Shown: positions 46,302-55,959 of the stretch, one piece after another
Layout: every line of letters begins with the position of its first letter
How positions within the stretch are numbered: position 1 is the stretch's first letter
Assembly: GCA_003116975.1 (NCBI GenBank)
Contig: BGKB01000264.1
Location: 1 to 59,800 of the forward strand
Length of the DNA stretch: 59,800 bases
Source: Aurantiochytrium sp. KH105
Taxonomy: Eukaryota; Sar; Bigyra; Thraustochytrida; Thraustochytriidae
Direction of reading: 5' to 3'
Made by a program: the position numbers and the translations under genes
Notes under the pieces: model-generated
Seen by the model: only the letters and a program-made list of their open reading frames with translations
Databases searched by the model: none
What the model was told of the DNA's origin: nothing

Positions 46302-47492
46302 ATGGCGCGCGGCCGCAAGCGCGCGCGGGCGGCGGGCGCGCAGCAGGCCAGGGGATGGTTCTCTGCCGCGGCGCGAGGCGGCGGCGCCGCGGGAGGCGCC
46401 GCGGACGAAGGCGCGAAGGGCGGTGCGCCCCGCGCGGCGGCGAAGGCGGACGAGGAGACTCGTGGTGAATCGGGGTTCTCGCTCCTGCAGCAGCCCCGCG
46501 TCAAGAAGCGCGTCAAGCGGCTCGAGCATCTCGATACTCATGTCGGGGGAAAGCCTCTTGGGCAGGGTAGGGTGCGCGAGCATGTTCATAACTCCTCAAA
46601 TATGCCAACGTCGACGACAAAGAATAAGATGAAGAGCAAGAGGATGAACAAGAATAGCAATTCATCGTCGATTCATCATCATCATTTCGTAAAAACCAGT
46701 ACGCCTAGCAGCGCCAACACATTCCCGTTCCCTACGGATGAGAGCGACCATTGTGAGACGCCAAAGGAAGCATTCCAGGACCTGGCAGCTTTATTGGATG
46801 CCGTGGCCACCAAGTTGCAAAAGTCTAGAGCAGATCTGAAAATATATGACCCGTACTATTGCGCTGGGCGGTCTGCACGCACCTTGGGCTTGCTCGGCTT
46901 TGACAATGTGTACAATCGCTGTGAGGACTTTTACAAGATGATCGAAACTAGTTCTACGCCAGAATTCGACGTTGTCGTCACGAACCCGCCTTTCAGCGGC
47001 GACCACATGGAGCGCATTATTCAATGGGCTGCCAGCACAGGCAAGCCTTTTTTCCTGCTCATGCCAAACTTCGTATACACTAAGCCTTACTACGCGGGCG
47101 CCTGCGGCGACAAGCAGCCTCGACTTCTTGTCCCTCTTGCACGAGGGCGCTACAAGTTCCTTCCTCCTGCATGGGTTTCCGCAGCCGAGGGCTCCACCAG
47201 CATTGCCAAGGGGAAAACAGCAACGTCACCGTTCCTTGCTTTTTGGTACTGCTGGGCTGAAAACATTGACGCGGCCGGGGCTTCGTGCGGATCGCTCCAC
47301 GTTGTGCTTACGCCCCCTCGTCGTGAGGAGGATTTTTACAAGAACCAAGGCCTTCTGCTTTGCGCTGGGCCAGATGCCCTTCCGCAAGAGGTCCGCGGCG
47401 AGCTTGACACGGCACGGAAGCGTCCGAGTCCTAAAATTCGCAAGAAGATCGCTCAATTGAGGCAGACAATGCGAACTGCGTTCTCGCGCTAA
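46302..47492 (+). CDS. NPPF-motif SAM-dependent methyltransferase-like protein
   Basis: A 396-residue protein from ATG 46302, the first ATG in the frame. Residues 1-100 are Arg/Ala/Gly-rich with basic clusters (ARGRKRARAAG), followed by a Lys/Asn/Ser stretch and a poly-His run near 126. The folded part (about 145-390) has DLKIYDPYYCAGRSARTLG, corresponding to the SAM-binding motif I region, then CEDFY. The catalytic tetrapeptide NPPF is in FDVVVTNPPFSGDHM near 227, followed by PFFLLMPNFVYTKPYY. NPPF/NPPY marks enzymes that methylate the exocyclic amine of adenine or the amide of glutamine. The substrate (DNA, RNA or protein) cannot be read. It does not look like METTL3/14, METTL16, N6AMT1 or HemK by neighbouring motifs. 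A candidate AATAAA is at 47596-47601. Confidence 0.78.
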   Translation: MARGRKRARAAGAQQARGWFSAAARGGGAAGGAADEGAKGGAPRAAAKADEETRGESGFSLLQQPRVKKRVKRLEHLDTHVGGKPLGQGRVREHVHNSSNMPTSTTKNKMKSKRMNKNSNSSSIHHHHFVKTSTPSSANTFPFPTDESDHCETPKEAFQDLAALLDAVATKLQKSRADLKIYDPYYCAGRSARTLGLLGFDNVYNRCEDFYKMIETSSTPEFDVVVTNPPFSGDHMERIIQWAASTGKPFFLLMPNFVYTKPYYAGACGDKQPRLLVPLARGRYKFLPPAWVSAAEGSTSIAKGKTATSPFLAFWYCWAENIDAAGASCGSLHVVLTPPRREEDFYKNQGLLLCAGPDALPQEVRGELDTARKRPSPKIRKKIAQLRQTMRTAFSR

Positions 47493-47723
47493 TCGTCATA
47501 CTGTTACGGCGGCAAATAACCATTGTTATTTTCCGAATGCCATAAGAAGATCATGACCTAGTACTCTGCGTATAAAAAAACCACGTAATTTCGCAAATAA
47601 AACAGATACGATGTCTACAAATTTTAAAAATAAGAGATACATGGCCTACTTCCTCTCCCTTGGAGTCGTTGTTTTGGAGATGTATCAGTTGTCATGCGAA
47701 TCTAAGCTTCGACTCTTGTCAGC

Positions 47724-50540
47724 TTATTGTGCAGTGGTAGAGGAGCAGGATTCATTTGAAGCCTTGCTGGACCGTGGTGTCCCCGGCGGGTCTGCTATTT
47801 TCTTCTCAAGCGCTGCAAAGCGCTCCTCTTGATTTGCAAGAATTTCCGCGAGGGCACTCTGCACCGCATCGAGACGATTCGCTACCTCCAGATTGACCTC
47901 AACTTCGACGCGATTACTGCGAAAGGAACTGTAGCAGCTCGAGTTCCTGTGCAATGGGAAAATTGGAGAGTTATCGAAGCCATCTTCTTCCGCGTCTTCA
48001 GCAGCCTGGTCTATCTCTCGCGCCGCGTCTTCCGAAATATTCGAAGCGCTTGGCTGTGCGGTAGAGAAAAACGATGGGCGGCTCGGGGTTTCGGGCTCAT
48101 CGTGTGCATGTGAGAGATTGGCGAGCTTGTCTACAGCAGGAGCGAAGATCGATTGACGCCCGGGCTTGGCATTCATTGTACTGTAACGAGAAAACTTTTC
48201 GGGTGACACGCGCTCAGGTGCTCCTCTGTCAAGAGAGCGTGTCGAATCAGCGCGAACACTCTTTTGAAAGATGGCAGGAATCGCTTTGGATATTGAAGAT
48301 ATTCGAGTGGAATGCACATCACCTTCGTCTGAATCTCTTATGGCGTCATGAGCGCCATCTGTGCCACCGCTACCGCCAGCACCAGTCCCACCGCCGCTAG
48401 CTTCGTTCGCTATCTTTAAAGCCGCAATTTCATTTCGATCGGGACCTTGATCCTGCTCCTGATCTTGATCATGGTCTTGATCTTGATCTTGACCTTGACC
48501 TTCCAAGTCTTCATTCTCTTTTTCCTGCTGATTCTGTGTCATTGACTTGCGAAGACTCGAAAAGATGACACTCCCAGAGGTGACCTGGGTAGGCATCTGC
48601 GATTTTCGGGACGTCGTGCTCTCTTTAGCGCGACGGGATGCAACACCCCGCATCATCTTCAATACCTCAGGGGAGTCGCGTACACAGGACATGAAGGCAT
48701 CCTTGGTCAATGTCAAAGTTTGAACTACCGGGGCCACCGCTCGAACCGAGGCCCCGCGGCGCTCACCGTAAAGCAGCGACCCTTCCCCGATGAAAGCGCC
48801 AGGCCCGCGCGATACCACAAAGTAACTATCTGCGATAATATCGTCAAAGTCCATGTTTGCGACATCTGCGTTCTTACCTTTGTGCGTGTACACTTCAATA
48901 TTGCCCTTGACAATGAAAAACAGCTCCCGTCCCTCATCACCTTGGCGCATGAGGAAGTCGCCACTCAAAAAGATGTCTTGCGTGAAGCACATGACAACTT
49001 TCTCGAGAAGACGCTGGGAGCATCTCGAAAATATTGGCACCGTGCGCACGAGATCCATATAGAGAAAGACCATGATATCAATCTGCGCAGACTCTGGAAC
49101 GCCTTCCATAATATCCCCAACGAGAACTTTGCGAAGTTGCCAGGTCGCCTCGTGGTAGCGAACAAGTCGCTCGCGGACGAAACGCGGCAAATGATTTGAC
49201 CGTGCAAAGTCATTAATTCGCGCTACGCGCTCGTTGTACTGGTTCCGATGCCTGTCCCGCTCCTGAATCAGATTTGTAAAGGTTCCAAAGATCGATGCGT
49301 ACATGATCGATCCAAAGAACATGACTACAATTGCAAATCCACGCTCCCAGAAGCTCACTGCTGCAATGTCACCGTACCCCACGGTGCCTAGCGTCGCAAA
49401 TGCCCAATACAGGCACGAGAGGTATTGAAAACCCGTTGACCTATCGATAATGCTGTATTCGTGCAACCAGTGACCCGTATCGCTATATAGCGCCTCGATT
49501 CGCCCGAGCGCGAAGTACATGCATCCGATCACATGGGCCATCACAAGAAAAGTACCGAGCAGCTTGGCGATGCGCAGGTAACCGGTCAGCACCATTTCAT
49601 CCAGCCTCTTGATGACACGTGTAATACGCGCGAGCTTATTGATAGGAAAGAAAACTTGATACTCATCGGCAACCACGCCTTTCAGTATGAGATCGAACTG
49701 CATACACGCGAGAAAATCGACGACAAACCATGTGTTGAGGTAGCGCCGTACAATCTGCCTGCGATCTTTGATTTCATACCTGTCTTCGTCCAGGTACGCC
49801 GTTCGGAAATTCAAGTAGACATCCACAATGAATACAATGTCGGTAATACGGCTCACGAGGCTCAGAACAAGATGCGAACCGAGCTCATTTGCAAATGCAA
49901 TCTGCAGAGGAATAAGGATGATGCTGTAAAAGGTCAGCACGATGATTACCCAGTCCCAGACATACTTGTACGGATTGTCATAATCGATGATTCCAAAAGC
50001 CAACTCATAAAACGATACGCGAGAGGCTTGCAATACGTCTGTCAGTGATGGTGGCTCTTGCAATTTAGGCGACGTCAAGACGCTTCCAATGTCCCGCAAA
50101 TCTATGGAAGCCCGCTTTGGTGTTTCCGAAAGCGCATGGTGTTGTTGTAAAGTTAGCCAACGTGATCCGTCCTTAGCGTTTCCTATCGTTTCGGTCTGCA
50201 GACATCTGGCGGTAAACTTTTCCTCGAGGGTTCGTATTTGCGCGGCAGAAAACGTCCTTTTATCGAGCTCGTTGCCCGTTCGCTGGGGGCGACCCTCGGG
50301 CAGGCGAGCCGATTTTTCAACATTTTTCCGAAAATTTTTCGCTGCCCGCCGTGCAAGAACGATGCCCGCAAAGTCGAGACCCGGGGACGTCTGCGAAAGT
50401 CCTCCTCCGGCTTCTTGGTTTCTTGCAATGGAGGTGGCGTCCGTGGCATGATTTTCCTCTGCGGTCAAATTTTCTTCTTCTGACGCTTCAACAATCTCTG
50501 AAGGATGCACTTTGTATGGTGCGCCGGTGGAGTCCGACAT
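47724..50540 (-). CDS. Voltage-gated-type K+ channel with cyclic nucleotide-binding domain
   Basis: A 938-residue channel from ATG 50540; the frame extends upstream through a TTG only. Order: a disordered N terminus (1-185); six transmembrane segments (about 195-430), with S1 starting near YVWDWVIIVLTFYSII and an S4-like INKLARITRVIKRLDEM; the pore filter TVGYGD near 385; a C-linker; and a cyclic nucleotide-binding domain (about 505-640) with FLMRQGDEGRELFFIVKGN and a PGAFIGEGSLLYGERRGASVRA phosphate-binding cassette. The architecture is that of the EAG/HCN/CNG and plant Shaker group. The intact GYG filter predicts K+ selectivity. S4 has only four basic residues, so voltage sensing may be weak. 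The tail contains a Gln-Asp dipeptide repeat near 685-705 and ends Ser-rich. It is divergent from the PG-rich repeat gene. Confidence 0.95.
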   Translation of the reverse strand: MSDSTGAPYKVHPSEIVEASEEENLTAEENHATDATSIARNQEAGGGLSQTSPGLDFAGIVLARRAAKNFRKNVEKSARLPEGRPQRTGNELDKRTFSAAQIRTLEEKFTARCLQTETIGNAKDGSRWLTLQQHHALSETPKRASIDLRDIGSVLTSPKLQEPPSLTDVLQASRVSFYELAFGIIDYDNPYKYVWDWVIIVLTFYSIILIPLQIAFANELGSHLVLSLVSRITDIVFIVDVYLNFRTAYLDEDRYEIKDRRQIVRRYLNTWFVVDFLACMQFDLILKGVVADEYQVFFPINKLARITRVIKRLDEMVLTGYLRIAKLLGTFLVMAHVIGCMYFALGRIEALYSDTGHWLHEYSIIDRSTGFQYLSCLYWAFATLGTVGYGDIAAVSFWERGFAIVVMFFGSIMYASIFGTFTNLIQERDRHRNQYNERVARINDFARSNHLPRFVRERLVRYHEATWQLRKVLVGDIMEGVPESAQIDIMVFLYMDLVRTVPIFSRCSQRLLEKVVMCFTQDIFLSGDFLMRQGDEGRELFFIVKGNIEVYTHKGKNADVANMDFDDIIADSYFVVSRGPGAFIGEGSLLYGERRGASVRAVAPVVQTLTLTKDAFMSCVRDSPEVLKMMRGVASRRAKESTTSRKSQMPTQVTSGSVIFSSLRKSMTQNQQEKENEDLEGQGQDQDQDHDQDQEQDQGPDRNEIAALKIANEASGGGTGAGGSGGTDGAHDAIRDSDEGDVHSTRISSISKAIPAIFQKSVRADSTRSLDRGAPERVSPEKFSRYSTMNAKPGRQSIFAPAVDKLANLSHAHDEPETPSRPSFFSTAQPSASNISEDAAREIDQAAEDAEEDGFDNSPIFPLHRNSSCYSSFRSNRVEVEVNLEVANRLDAVQSALAEILANQEERFAALEKKIADPPGTPRSSKASNESCSSTTAQ

Positions 50541-51426
50541 CGGGGTTACTTCGCGCTCTCGACAGCGCGCGCACTCGCGCAAGAATGTGCTAGCACGCAA
50601 ATGCGCGTGCCTTCGCAGTCTAGACGAAGGCCTGCTTGATGTCAAGAGCGCAGTCTGTGCTTCGCTCTTGAGCACCCATGCGCCACCTAAAAGTGAACAC
50701 CTTCTACTCAATCAAGTCTGCGCCTACCACGAAATTCGCGCGACAAATTTCGACGCTCTGAGCCGTTATTCCTGTAGTGTTCGACTTCAATGCCCATCAA
50801 GCGACTAAACTGTCCATGGATGATCGACTCGGCCGAGGCGGATGGTTGCTTCCAGCGGACTATCCGTTATATCCGGTGAAAAGTTTCCTCGGGAAAAAGT
50901 TGAACTTTGACTTGAAATTGGAAAGAGAAGTCAAGGCCTTGCAAGGTAGGGCCTAACAGTGTTCTCCGAGAGGCCTAAACTGTTTGATTAGGCAGAAGCA
51001 GGCGAGGTCCCGGCAGGCTATCTGCCGTGTGACCAAGATGTAACCAAGGCTCGGAAGCCAAATACGGGGGGTTATCCATTTTAGTGAGAACGTCGCACGC
51101 GCGTACACACGCGCTCTCAAAGGAATGTGCGAACGCGCGGCCGCTTTCGCCTGAGCGTTGTGACTTATACCACTCGCCTCAACTTAAAGGGGCGCTCGCT
51201 AGCGAGCGAGCAAGCAAGAGGGAGAGCCGCCAAACACCACCGCGCCGGCTGGCTGGCTGGCTGGCTGGCTGGCTGGTATACCAGGGAGGGAAGCGCGCGA
51301 AGCTGCCGCGTGTTGCAGCGAGAAAGCCGCGCGCCGTATAAAGGTGTACGTAAAGCGCTGGGGACGTTCAAGGACAATTCGAGACATTTGACGTGATCCA
51401 AGGCCTTCGCTTGGCGTAACGAAAGC
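50541..51426. promoter_or_regulatory. Head-to-head spacer, K+ channel / PG-rich repeat protein
   Basis: An 886-nt spacer. The left half is non-repetitive. The right half has a 14-bp palindrome GCTCGCTAGCGAGC (51193-51206), a GGCT array (51247-51276) and a TATAAAG at 51337-51343, about 84 nt upstream of ATG 51427. No gene is seen. Confidence 0.6.
51337..51343 (+). promoter_or_regulatory. Candidate TATA box of the PG-rich repeat gene
   Basis: TATAAAG in GC-rich DNA, 84 nt before the start codon at 51427. This is a plausible spacing for a short 5' UTR. Confidence 0.45.
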
Positions 51427-53217
51427 ATGGCTTTTGTTTATCGAACCACCCGTGAAACATGCCGCATCGACGGCTTCGTACCTGAGACAAATTGCACGCA
51501 AGACATTGGCCCAGGACACTATGACGTCGAGACAGGAACCGCCATGCTGCGAGACCGCACCAAAGCGAGCTCCCGAGCACCATTCCTATCGACTTCGCTT
51601 CGCGACACACCTCAGCGTGGAAAGGCCAATCTTGGCCCAGGAGAATACTACGACGCCACGAAGCGCCCAGAAACGCTTGGCGTTGGCTGCCAAGGCGCGT
51701 TTAAGTCCCGCACGAAGCGTTTCCAAGATAGCAATCGGGACAAGGCATCGATGCCTGCACCAGGACAATATGAAGTCTGCCAATCTCCTCCTGCGCGTCC
51801 ACCAAAAGTGAAAGATTTTGGGCGTGATACGGAAATTTTCGCAGCGTTTGATCACGAAGCCACAGCTCCGTCTATTCCCGCCGGCGACCTTTCGCATGGC
51901 TACGTTGTTGATTCCGAAGGTAAGATTCGTCCCCGGCGACGCGCATCGAGTGCTCGAGGCAGAGGTCCTGGTCCTGGAGAGTACAGCGGATCAGCACCAA
52001 CATGGTCTGGCGCTCGAGGTGCTGTTGCATTCGACAAGCAGGCACCGCGCACCGTAGGGCAGCGGCCAAACGCCGTGCCTGGGCCAGGTCATTATCATAA
52101 AGAGAGCGCTGGCGAAAATCAGCACACCTGTGCGCTTCTCAACCCGACATTGGCGGACTTTGTTCGACCTTCGCTCCACTCGTCGTTTGCCTCCACATCC
52201 CAGCGAACGAGTGGCGCTCCCAAAGCTGCAGCAGAGATGCCTGGACCTGGCCAGTACGCCATTCACGAGCTTTCTTCCAAGCAATGGATCAAAGGTTCCC
52301 CCAACGTCCGAGCCAAAGGCTTTGGAAGCACATCATCTCGCTTCAATGATCCTGCGTGTAGGAACGATGACGATGAGTTCGGTGGGCCAGATTTCATGCC
52401 ACCCAAGAGTAGTTTTGTCGACACCTGGCAGCGGGCTTCCACAGCTCAACAGGTACATCGCCCTGGTGTTGGATTTTGTTCCAGCTCCGCGCGCATTCCA
52501 GAGTCGAAAAAGGCAACGGAAGGTCCCGGTATTGGAAATTATCGTCTTCCCGGTATGGTGGATGATTTGATGCTCAATTTGGCCACAGGGCCAAAGCGAA
52601 AAAAGGCGCCGTTTGGTAGCTCAAGCTGCCGTTTCCGACGAGCCCCAGCAAAGGTCCACAAGGACGATACTGAGCAGAAAGCTCGTCTTCGTGCGATCGA
52701 GAGGCGGCGTCGAGCCCATTCGTCGCGCGCGAAAACGTTGGCGAGTCGCGAATCAAAAGCATACGCCTCGGTATTTGCGTCGAAGACCCGTCGCTGGTCC
52801 GGCGCACGGGCCCAATCGGGGCCCGATCCTGGAGCGTACGATGTGGATCGCGTGCAGAGTCTTGCAGCAGACCTTGCACGCAAAGGAGCGACGACTCACA
52901 AGGGAATCATGGAATCCAGCGGAGATCGATTTCGAGCAGCTCGCTCTGAAGATGCTGACGTCCCAGGGCCTGGTCAGTATTACAAGGGCGAGCCAATGGT
53001 CGCAAAGGCAAAGCGAAGAGGAGCTGGCCAGCATCGGGCGCATCCTCAATCACCAACACCACGTCGGCAGGGTACAGCTTGTGCTCGGGATTCAACGCCG
53101 GGACCAGGGCAATACAACTTGTCGGATGCTGCATCGAGTTTTCTCAAGCCAACGTACAATCTTTCCATTGCGGTCGAGGAGGAGCAAGCCTTGCGGCGCC
53201 TTGGATATCTTCCGTAG
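51427..53217 (+). CDS. Sperm-tail PG-rich repeat (SHIPPO) flagellar protein
   Basis: A 596-residue protein with about ten Pro-Gly-x-Tyr repeats: GPGHYDV, GPGEYYD, APGQYEV, GPGEYSG, GPGHYHK, GPGQYAI, GPGIGNY, DPGAYDV, GPGQYYK and GPGQYNL. Several are preceded by the usual aromatic/Ser-Arg-Phe strand (for example FKSRTKRF and FGSTSSRF). STPGR proteins of the ODF3/CIMAP group are microtubule-associated proteins found inside or on axonemal doublets. Their presence implies that the organism makes motile flagella at some stage. Residues about 395-455 between repeats are Arg/Lys-rich. ATG 51427 is the first ATG in the frame and a TATA-like element lies 84 nt upstream. It converges on CSN1. Confidence 0.92.
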   Translation: MAFVYRTTRETCRIDGFVPETNCTQDIGPGHYDVETGTAMLRDRTKASSRAPFLSTSLRDTPQRGKANLGPGEYYDATKRPETLGVGCQGAFKSRTKRFQDSNRDKASMPAPGQYEVCQSPPARPPKVKDFGRDTEIFAAFDHEATAPSIPAGDLSHGYVVDSEGKIRPRRRASSARGRGPGPGEYSGSAPTWSGARGAVAFDKQAPRTVGQRPNAVPGPGHYHKESAGENQHTCALLNPTLADFVRPSLHSSFASTSQRTSGAPKAAAEMPGPGQYAIHELSSKQWIKGSPNVRAKGFGSTSSRFNDPACRNDDDEFGGPDFMPPKSSFVDTWQRASTAQQVHRPGVGFCSSSARIPESKKATEGPGIGNYRLPGMVDDLMLNLATGPKRKKAPFGSSSCRFRRAPAKVHKDDTEQKARLRAIERRRRAHSSRAKTLASRESKAYASVFASKTRRWSGARAQSGPDPGAYDVDRVQSLAADLARKGATTHKGIMESSGDRFRAARSEDADVPGPGQYYKGEPMVAKAKRRGAGQHRAHPQSPTPRRQGTACARDSTPGPGQYNLSDAASSFLKPTYNLSIAVEEEQALRRLGYLP

Positions 53218-53488
53218 CTGATTAGTCACTTAGGCAGCCCAACCAGCCAGCCACTCACTCGTAAGGAAAGAAGTCTTCAAGTATGCTTTCTGCTCTCTTT
53301 GTCGTGGAGACCAACACACTCGTGCGTCGAACCCCATACATAGTCCCAAGCCTTTACCAACCAACTACAAATTTGACACTTACTTCTTTACTTCTGGCAA
53401 TATTTTCTTGTTCCTCGCAAATCAAAAGAGGAATGAGAATGTGGCGGGTCTTTCTTGGTTTGGCTTGCCGCCTCGGCGGCGGGCGCAC
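53218..53488. other. Convergent 3' spacer, PG-rich repeat gene / CSN1
   Basis: Tail-to-tail spacer of 271 nt. No gene or repeat is seen beyond short CCAGCCAG runs near 53240. Confidence 0.5.
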
Positions 53489-55015
53489 TCAGCTGGGCGT
53501 CGCAATGGCAGATCTGTCGCCACTGTCGTCCATTTCCACATCGGACTCGTTCTCAGACTCACCCGTATCAACATCGCCGCCGTCATGAGAGAGATTGGGT
53601 CCGGATACGCCGCGACCACTCGGGTCATCGCCAAGACTTTCACTCATTCCAGCTGGATCATCACTCAATTCCATGCTAGGCCCAGCGTATATGATACCGC
53701 TTTTTTGCAGACTGCTGCGAAGGATAGAAGCCTCGAGGTCAAGCGCGAAGCGCTTGCCAACCCGCAAGGTTTCGCGAAAGGCCATTTCTCGTGGATTCTC
53801 GCTTGTTACGTCAAGAAATCCTGACTCCCGGTCGATCGTGGCTGATATCTCCTTGTCAACAACAAGCTTGGCAACGTCGCGCTCGATTTTATCGCGGGAA
53901 TTATGAAACACGGTGGCCATAAGGTCGAGCGAGGCCGAGGAAAAGGGTAAAATATACTGCTTGAGGCAGCGTCTTTGAATGCTGCGAGCGAGGTCCGCCC
54001 AGCATTTGCGCAGATACAAATCCTCTGCAGCCGAGACACGGAGTTTGGCGAGCCCTTGCGAAAGAGCCGCGTACCGCGATCCAACAAAGTCACTCAGCAT
54101 CTCTCGCACAGACGGCACGGCCTCGAGCATTGTCCGAAAGCTTGAGTGCGAGAGCACGCGACTGCGCAGCTCGTTCCTATCAAAGCTGGCGAGAGCGCAC
54201 ATCCCCCCGTAGAGCGCCACGTCTTCACAGGTGATGACGTCTCTAAAGGAGGTCCCTAACTCAAGGCCCACATTCAAAAAGCTTACGGCGGCCGCCTGGT
54301 AGTCTTCCTGCCACATGTTCACCAGGCCAGAGGCCGCGTGCAGCTTTGCGGCAGCTTCTTGGTCCACTTCTTGGCGGCCCGCGAGAATGGTTGTGGCGCG
54401 GTTCACCCAGGATGGAACATTGGCAAAGTTTCCTGCGCCGAGGCTGGCGCGGATCACCCGAAGTGCAGTATCGAGGTGGTGCGCGCTGTCAGAGCCATAA
54501 TCGCGGGCGCGCGTGTACGATTTGAGCGCTTCATTAAACAGGCCCAACCGGTAGTGGAGGTCGCCGACTGCGTTGAGACACATTCTGATCTTTTCTTTGA
54601 CCATCTCAGCGCGAGCTGCGTTTCTTTCTTGCTCCAAGCGCTGTAATTCCAGCTCCAACTCGTGTTTGCGTTGCTCGGCCCAGGCTTTGTCTGTTGCCAA
54701 GCTCAAGCCTTCACCTGCACCCGCCCCTGCAAAAGCGAGGTAGGCATCGGGGACATCATCTTCACGAGCGCACTGCATCCCAACCTCCACAACTTGCTTC
54801 AGGCGCGCCGCATCGCCGCTCGCCTTGGCGGCCTCCAGCGCCGCGTGCAGCCTCTGGACCTTGGTGAACCCGGAGTACCGGTTGATCGCATCGCGCAAAT
54901 CCGGGGCCCCCGCATCTCGCACCCCGCCGCCGCTGCTGCTGCTGCTGCTGCTGCTGCCGCCGCCGCCGCCGCCTTCTCCCGCGCCCTCGCGCGTCGCCGC
55001 CGCCGCCGCCTCCAT
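53489..55015 (-). CDS. CSN1: COP9 signalosome subunit 1
   Basis: A 508-residue PCI-domain subunit of the COP9 signalosome, which removes Nedd8 from cullins. After a low-complexity Gly/Ser N terminus (1-32), the family-specific YSGFTKVQRL lies near 47. The helical repeat region contains EKIRMCLNAVGDLHYRLG and ALKSYTRARDY near 185, then VALYGGMCALASFDRNELR and VLSHSSFRTMLE near 285-305. The PCI winged helix follows at about 330-420 (LKQYILPFSSASLDLMATVF; DKEISATIDRESGFL). The acidic C-terminal tail is short. These signatures separate CSN1 from the related proteasome lid subunit Rpn7. The spacing to the divergent LC8 gene is 523 nt. Confidence 0.96.
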   Translation of the reverse strand: MEAAAAATREGAGEGGGGGGSSSSSSSSGGGVRDAGAPDLRDAINRYSGFTKVQRLHAALEAAKASGDAARLKQVVEVGMQCAREDDVPDAYLAFAGAGAGEGLSLATDKAWAEQRKHELELELQRLEQERNAARAEMVKEKIRMCLNAVGDLHYRLGLFNEALKSYTRARDYGSDSAHHLDTALRVIRASLGAGNFANVPSWVNRATTILAGRQEVDQEAAAKLHAASGLVNMWQEDYQAAAVSFLNVGLELGTSFRDVITCEDVALYGGMCALASFDRNELRSRVLSHSSFRTMLEAVPSVREMLSDFVGSRYAALSQGLAKLRVSAAEDLYLRKCWADLARSIQRRCLKQYILPFSSASLDLMATVFHNSRDKIERDVAKLVVDKEISATIDRESGFLDVTSENPREMAFRETLRVGKRFALDLEASILRSSLQKSGIIYAGPSMELSDDPAGMSESLGDDPSGRGVSGPNLSHDGGDVDTGESENESDVEMDDSGDRSAIATPS

Positions 55016-55538
55016 CGCCTCGCGCGCGGCGATCTCCTCGCCACCGCCGCCTCGAGCCGCGTTTGCTCTCCGAGCCTCGCGGCGCCGGGCACTTGCGGCA
55101 TCTGGCGGAAATTACCCCGGTGGGGCCTATGTTGCACCTCTCTGCGGGTTTTTCGATTCAGCCGTGGCTGTAAAGCGCAGCGCTTCTACGTTCTGGGAAT
55201 GAAAAGAATCCTCAAGAGTACCCTCGGCAAATTGAGAGGTGTATGTTGGGTGCAAGGATGGAAGATTTCGAGTAGAGGAGGTGGGGATAAAAAGGAGTCG
55301 ACATTGTATCCTTGAAGAATGTGTCTGTCACACCCCCCCGCTTCGGAAGAATATCGGGAGAAGACCGTTGAAAGAAAGAGCCCTCAGCGCATGGCCGACT
55401 CAAGGTAGCCAGCCTACGAGATGGCACGGCATGGCAATGTCGGGTAGCCCGCGACGCCTCGAGGCGGGCGGAGCGTGAATCAAAGCCAAGCGCAGCGAAG
55501 CCAAAAGGGCTCGGAGGAGTCGTGGGCGGGTCTGCAAC
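55016..55538. promoter_or_regulatory. Head-to-head spacer, CSN1 / LC8 light chain
   Basis: A spacer of 523 nt containing only short frames. The CSN1 start is embedded in GCC-repeat DNA (54935-55012), and the same GC-rich character continues to about 55080. No repeats of note and no gene are seen. Confidence 0.5.
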
Positions 55539-55959
55539 ATGGTAGCCGCGAGCGCAACCGCGACCGCGACTGCCGGCGAGAGGAGACCTGGAGACGGGGA
55601 GCTGGTATCGGCATTTGGCCACGTGAAAAACCACTACCCGAACTCCGATCCCGAACTCGTAGCAGCAGTTTTGGAGGCAACAAATAAGGTACGTGATACT
55701 ACAAGTCTGCAAAGGGTCTGGACATTACATTGACAAAAAAATAAATGAACTACAGGCGCTACATAGTTTGCAAAAAGGAGAAATTTCTCGTCACTTTGAG
55801 ATGGCGCAGGCCATCAACGAGACCCTTGTTGACGCTCGTGGAGGGGCTTGGCACACGATGGTGGGCAAGAGCTTTGGTAGCTTCGTTACGCACGAAAACA
55901 AGCTGCTAGTGTACATTAGTATTGGACAGATCTTCATCATGACATTCAAGCACGGCTGA
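55539..55959 (+). CDS. LC8-type dynein light chain, two exons
   Basis: A 117-residue protein. Exon 1 is 55539-55688 (50 codons) and exon 2 is 55756-55959 (67 codons plus stop). After an Ala/Thr-rich start, ELVAAVLEATNK joins across the intron to ALHSLQKGEIS, matching LC8 helix 1 (DCATQALEKYNIEKD). The LC8 core follows: GGAWHTMVGKSFGSFVTHE (family NPTWHCIVGRNFGSYVTHE), then LLVYISIGQIFIMTFKHG (family FIYFYLGQVAILLFKSG). LC8 is a dimeric hub of dynein and intraflagellar transport that binds short linear motifs. The N-terminal extension of about 25 residues is longer than in the canonical 89-residue LC8, and the helix 2 segment is diverged. The axonemal DNAL4 branch is the alternative. No single frame shows the complete protein because of the intron. 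Confidence 0.9.
55689..55755 (+). other. Predicted intron in the LC8 gene
   Basis: Donor AAG|GTACGT at 55688/55689 and acceptor CTACAG at 55755. The length is 67 nt, phase 0. Joining restores the LC8 helix 1 sequence. The intron is AT-rich relative to its exons. Confidence 0.88.
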
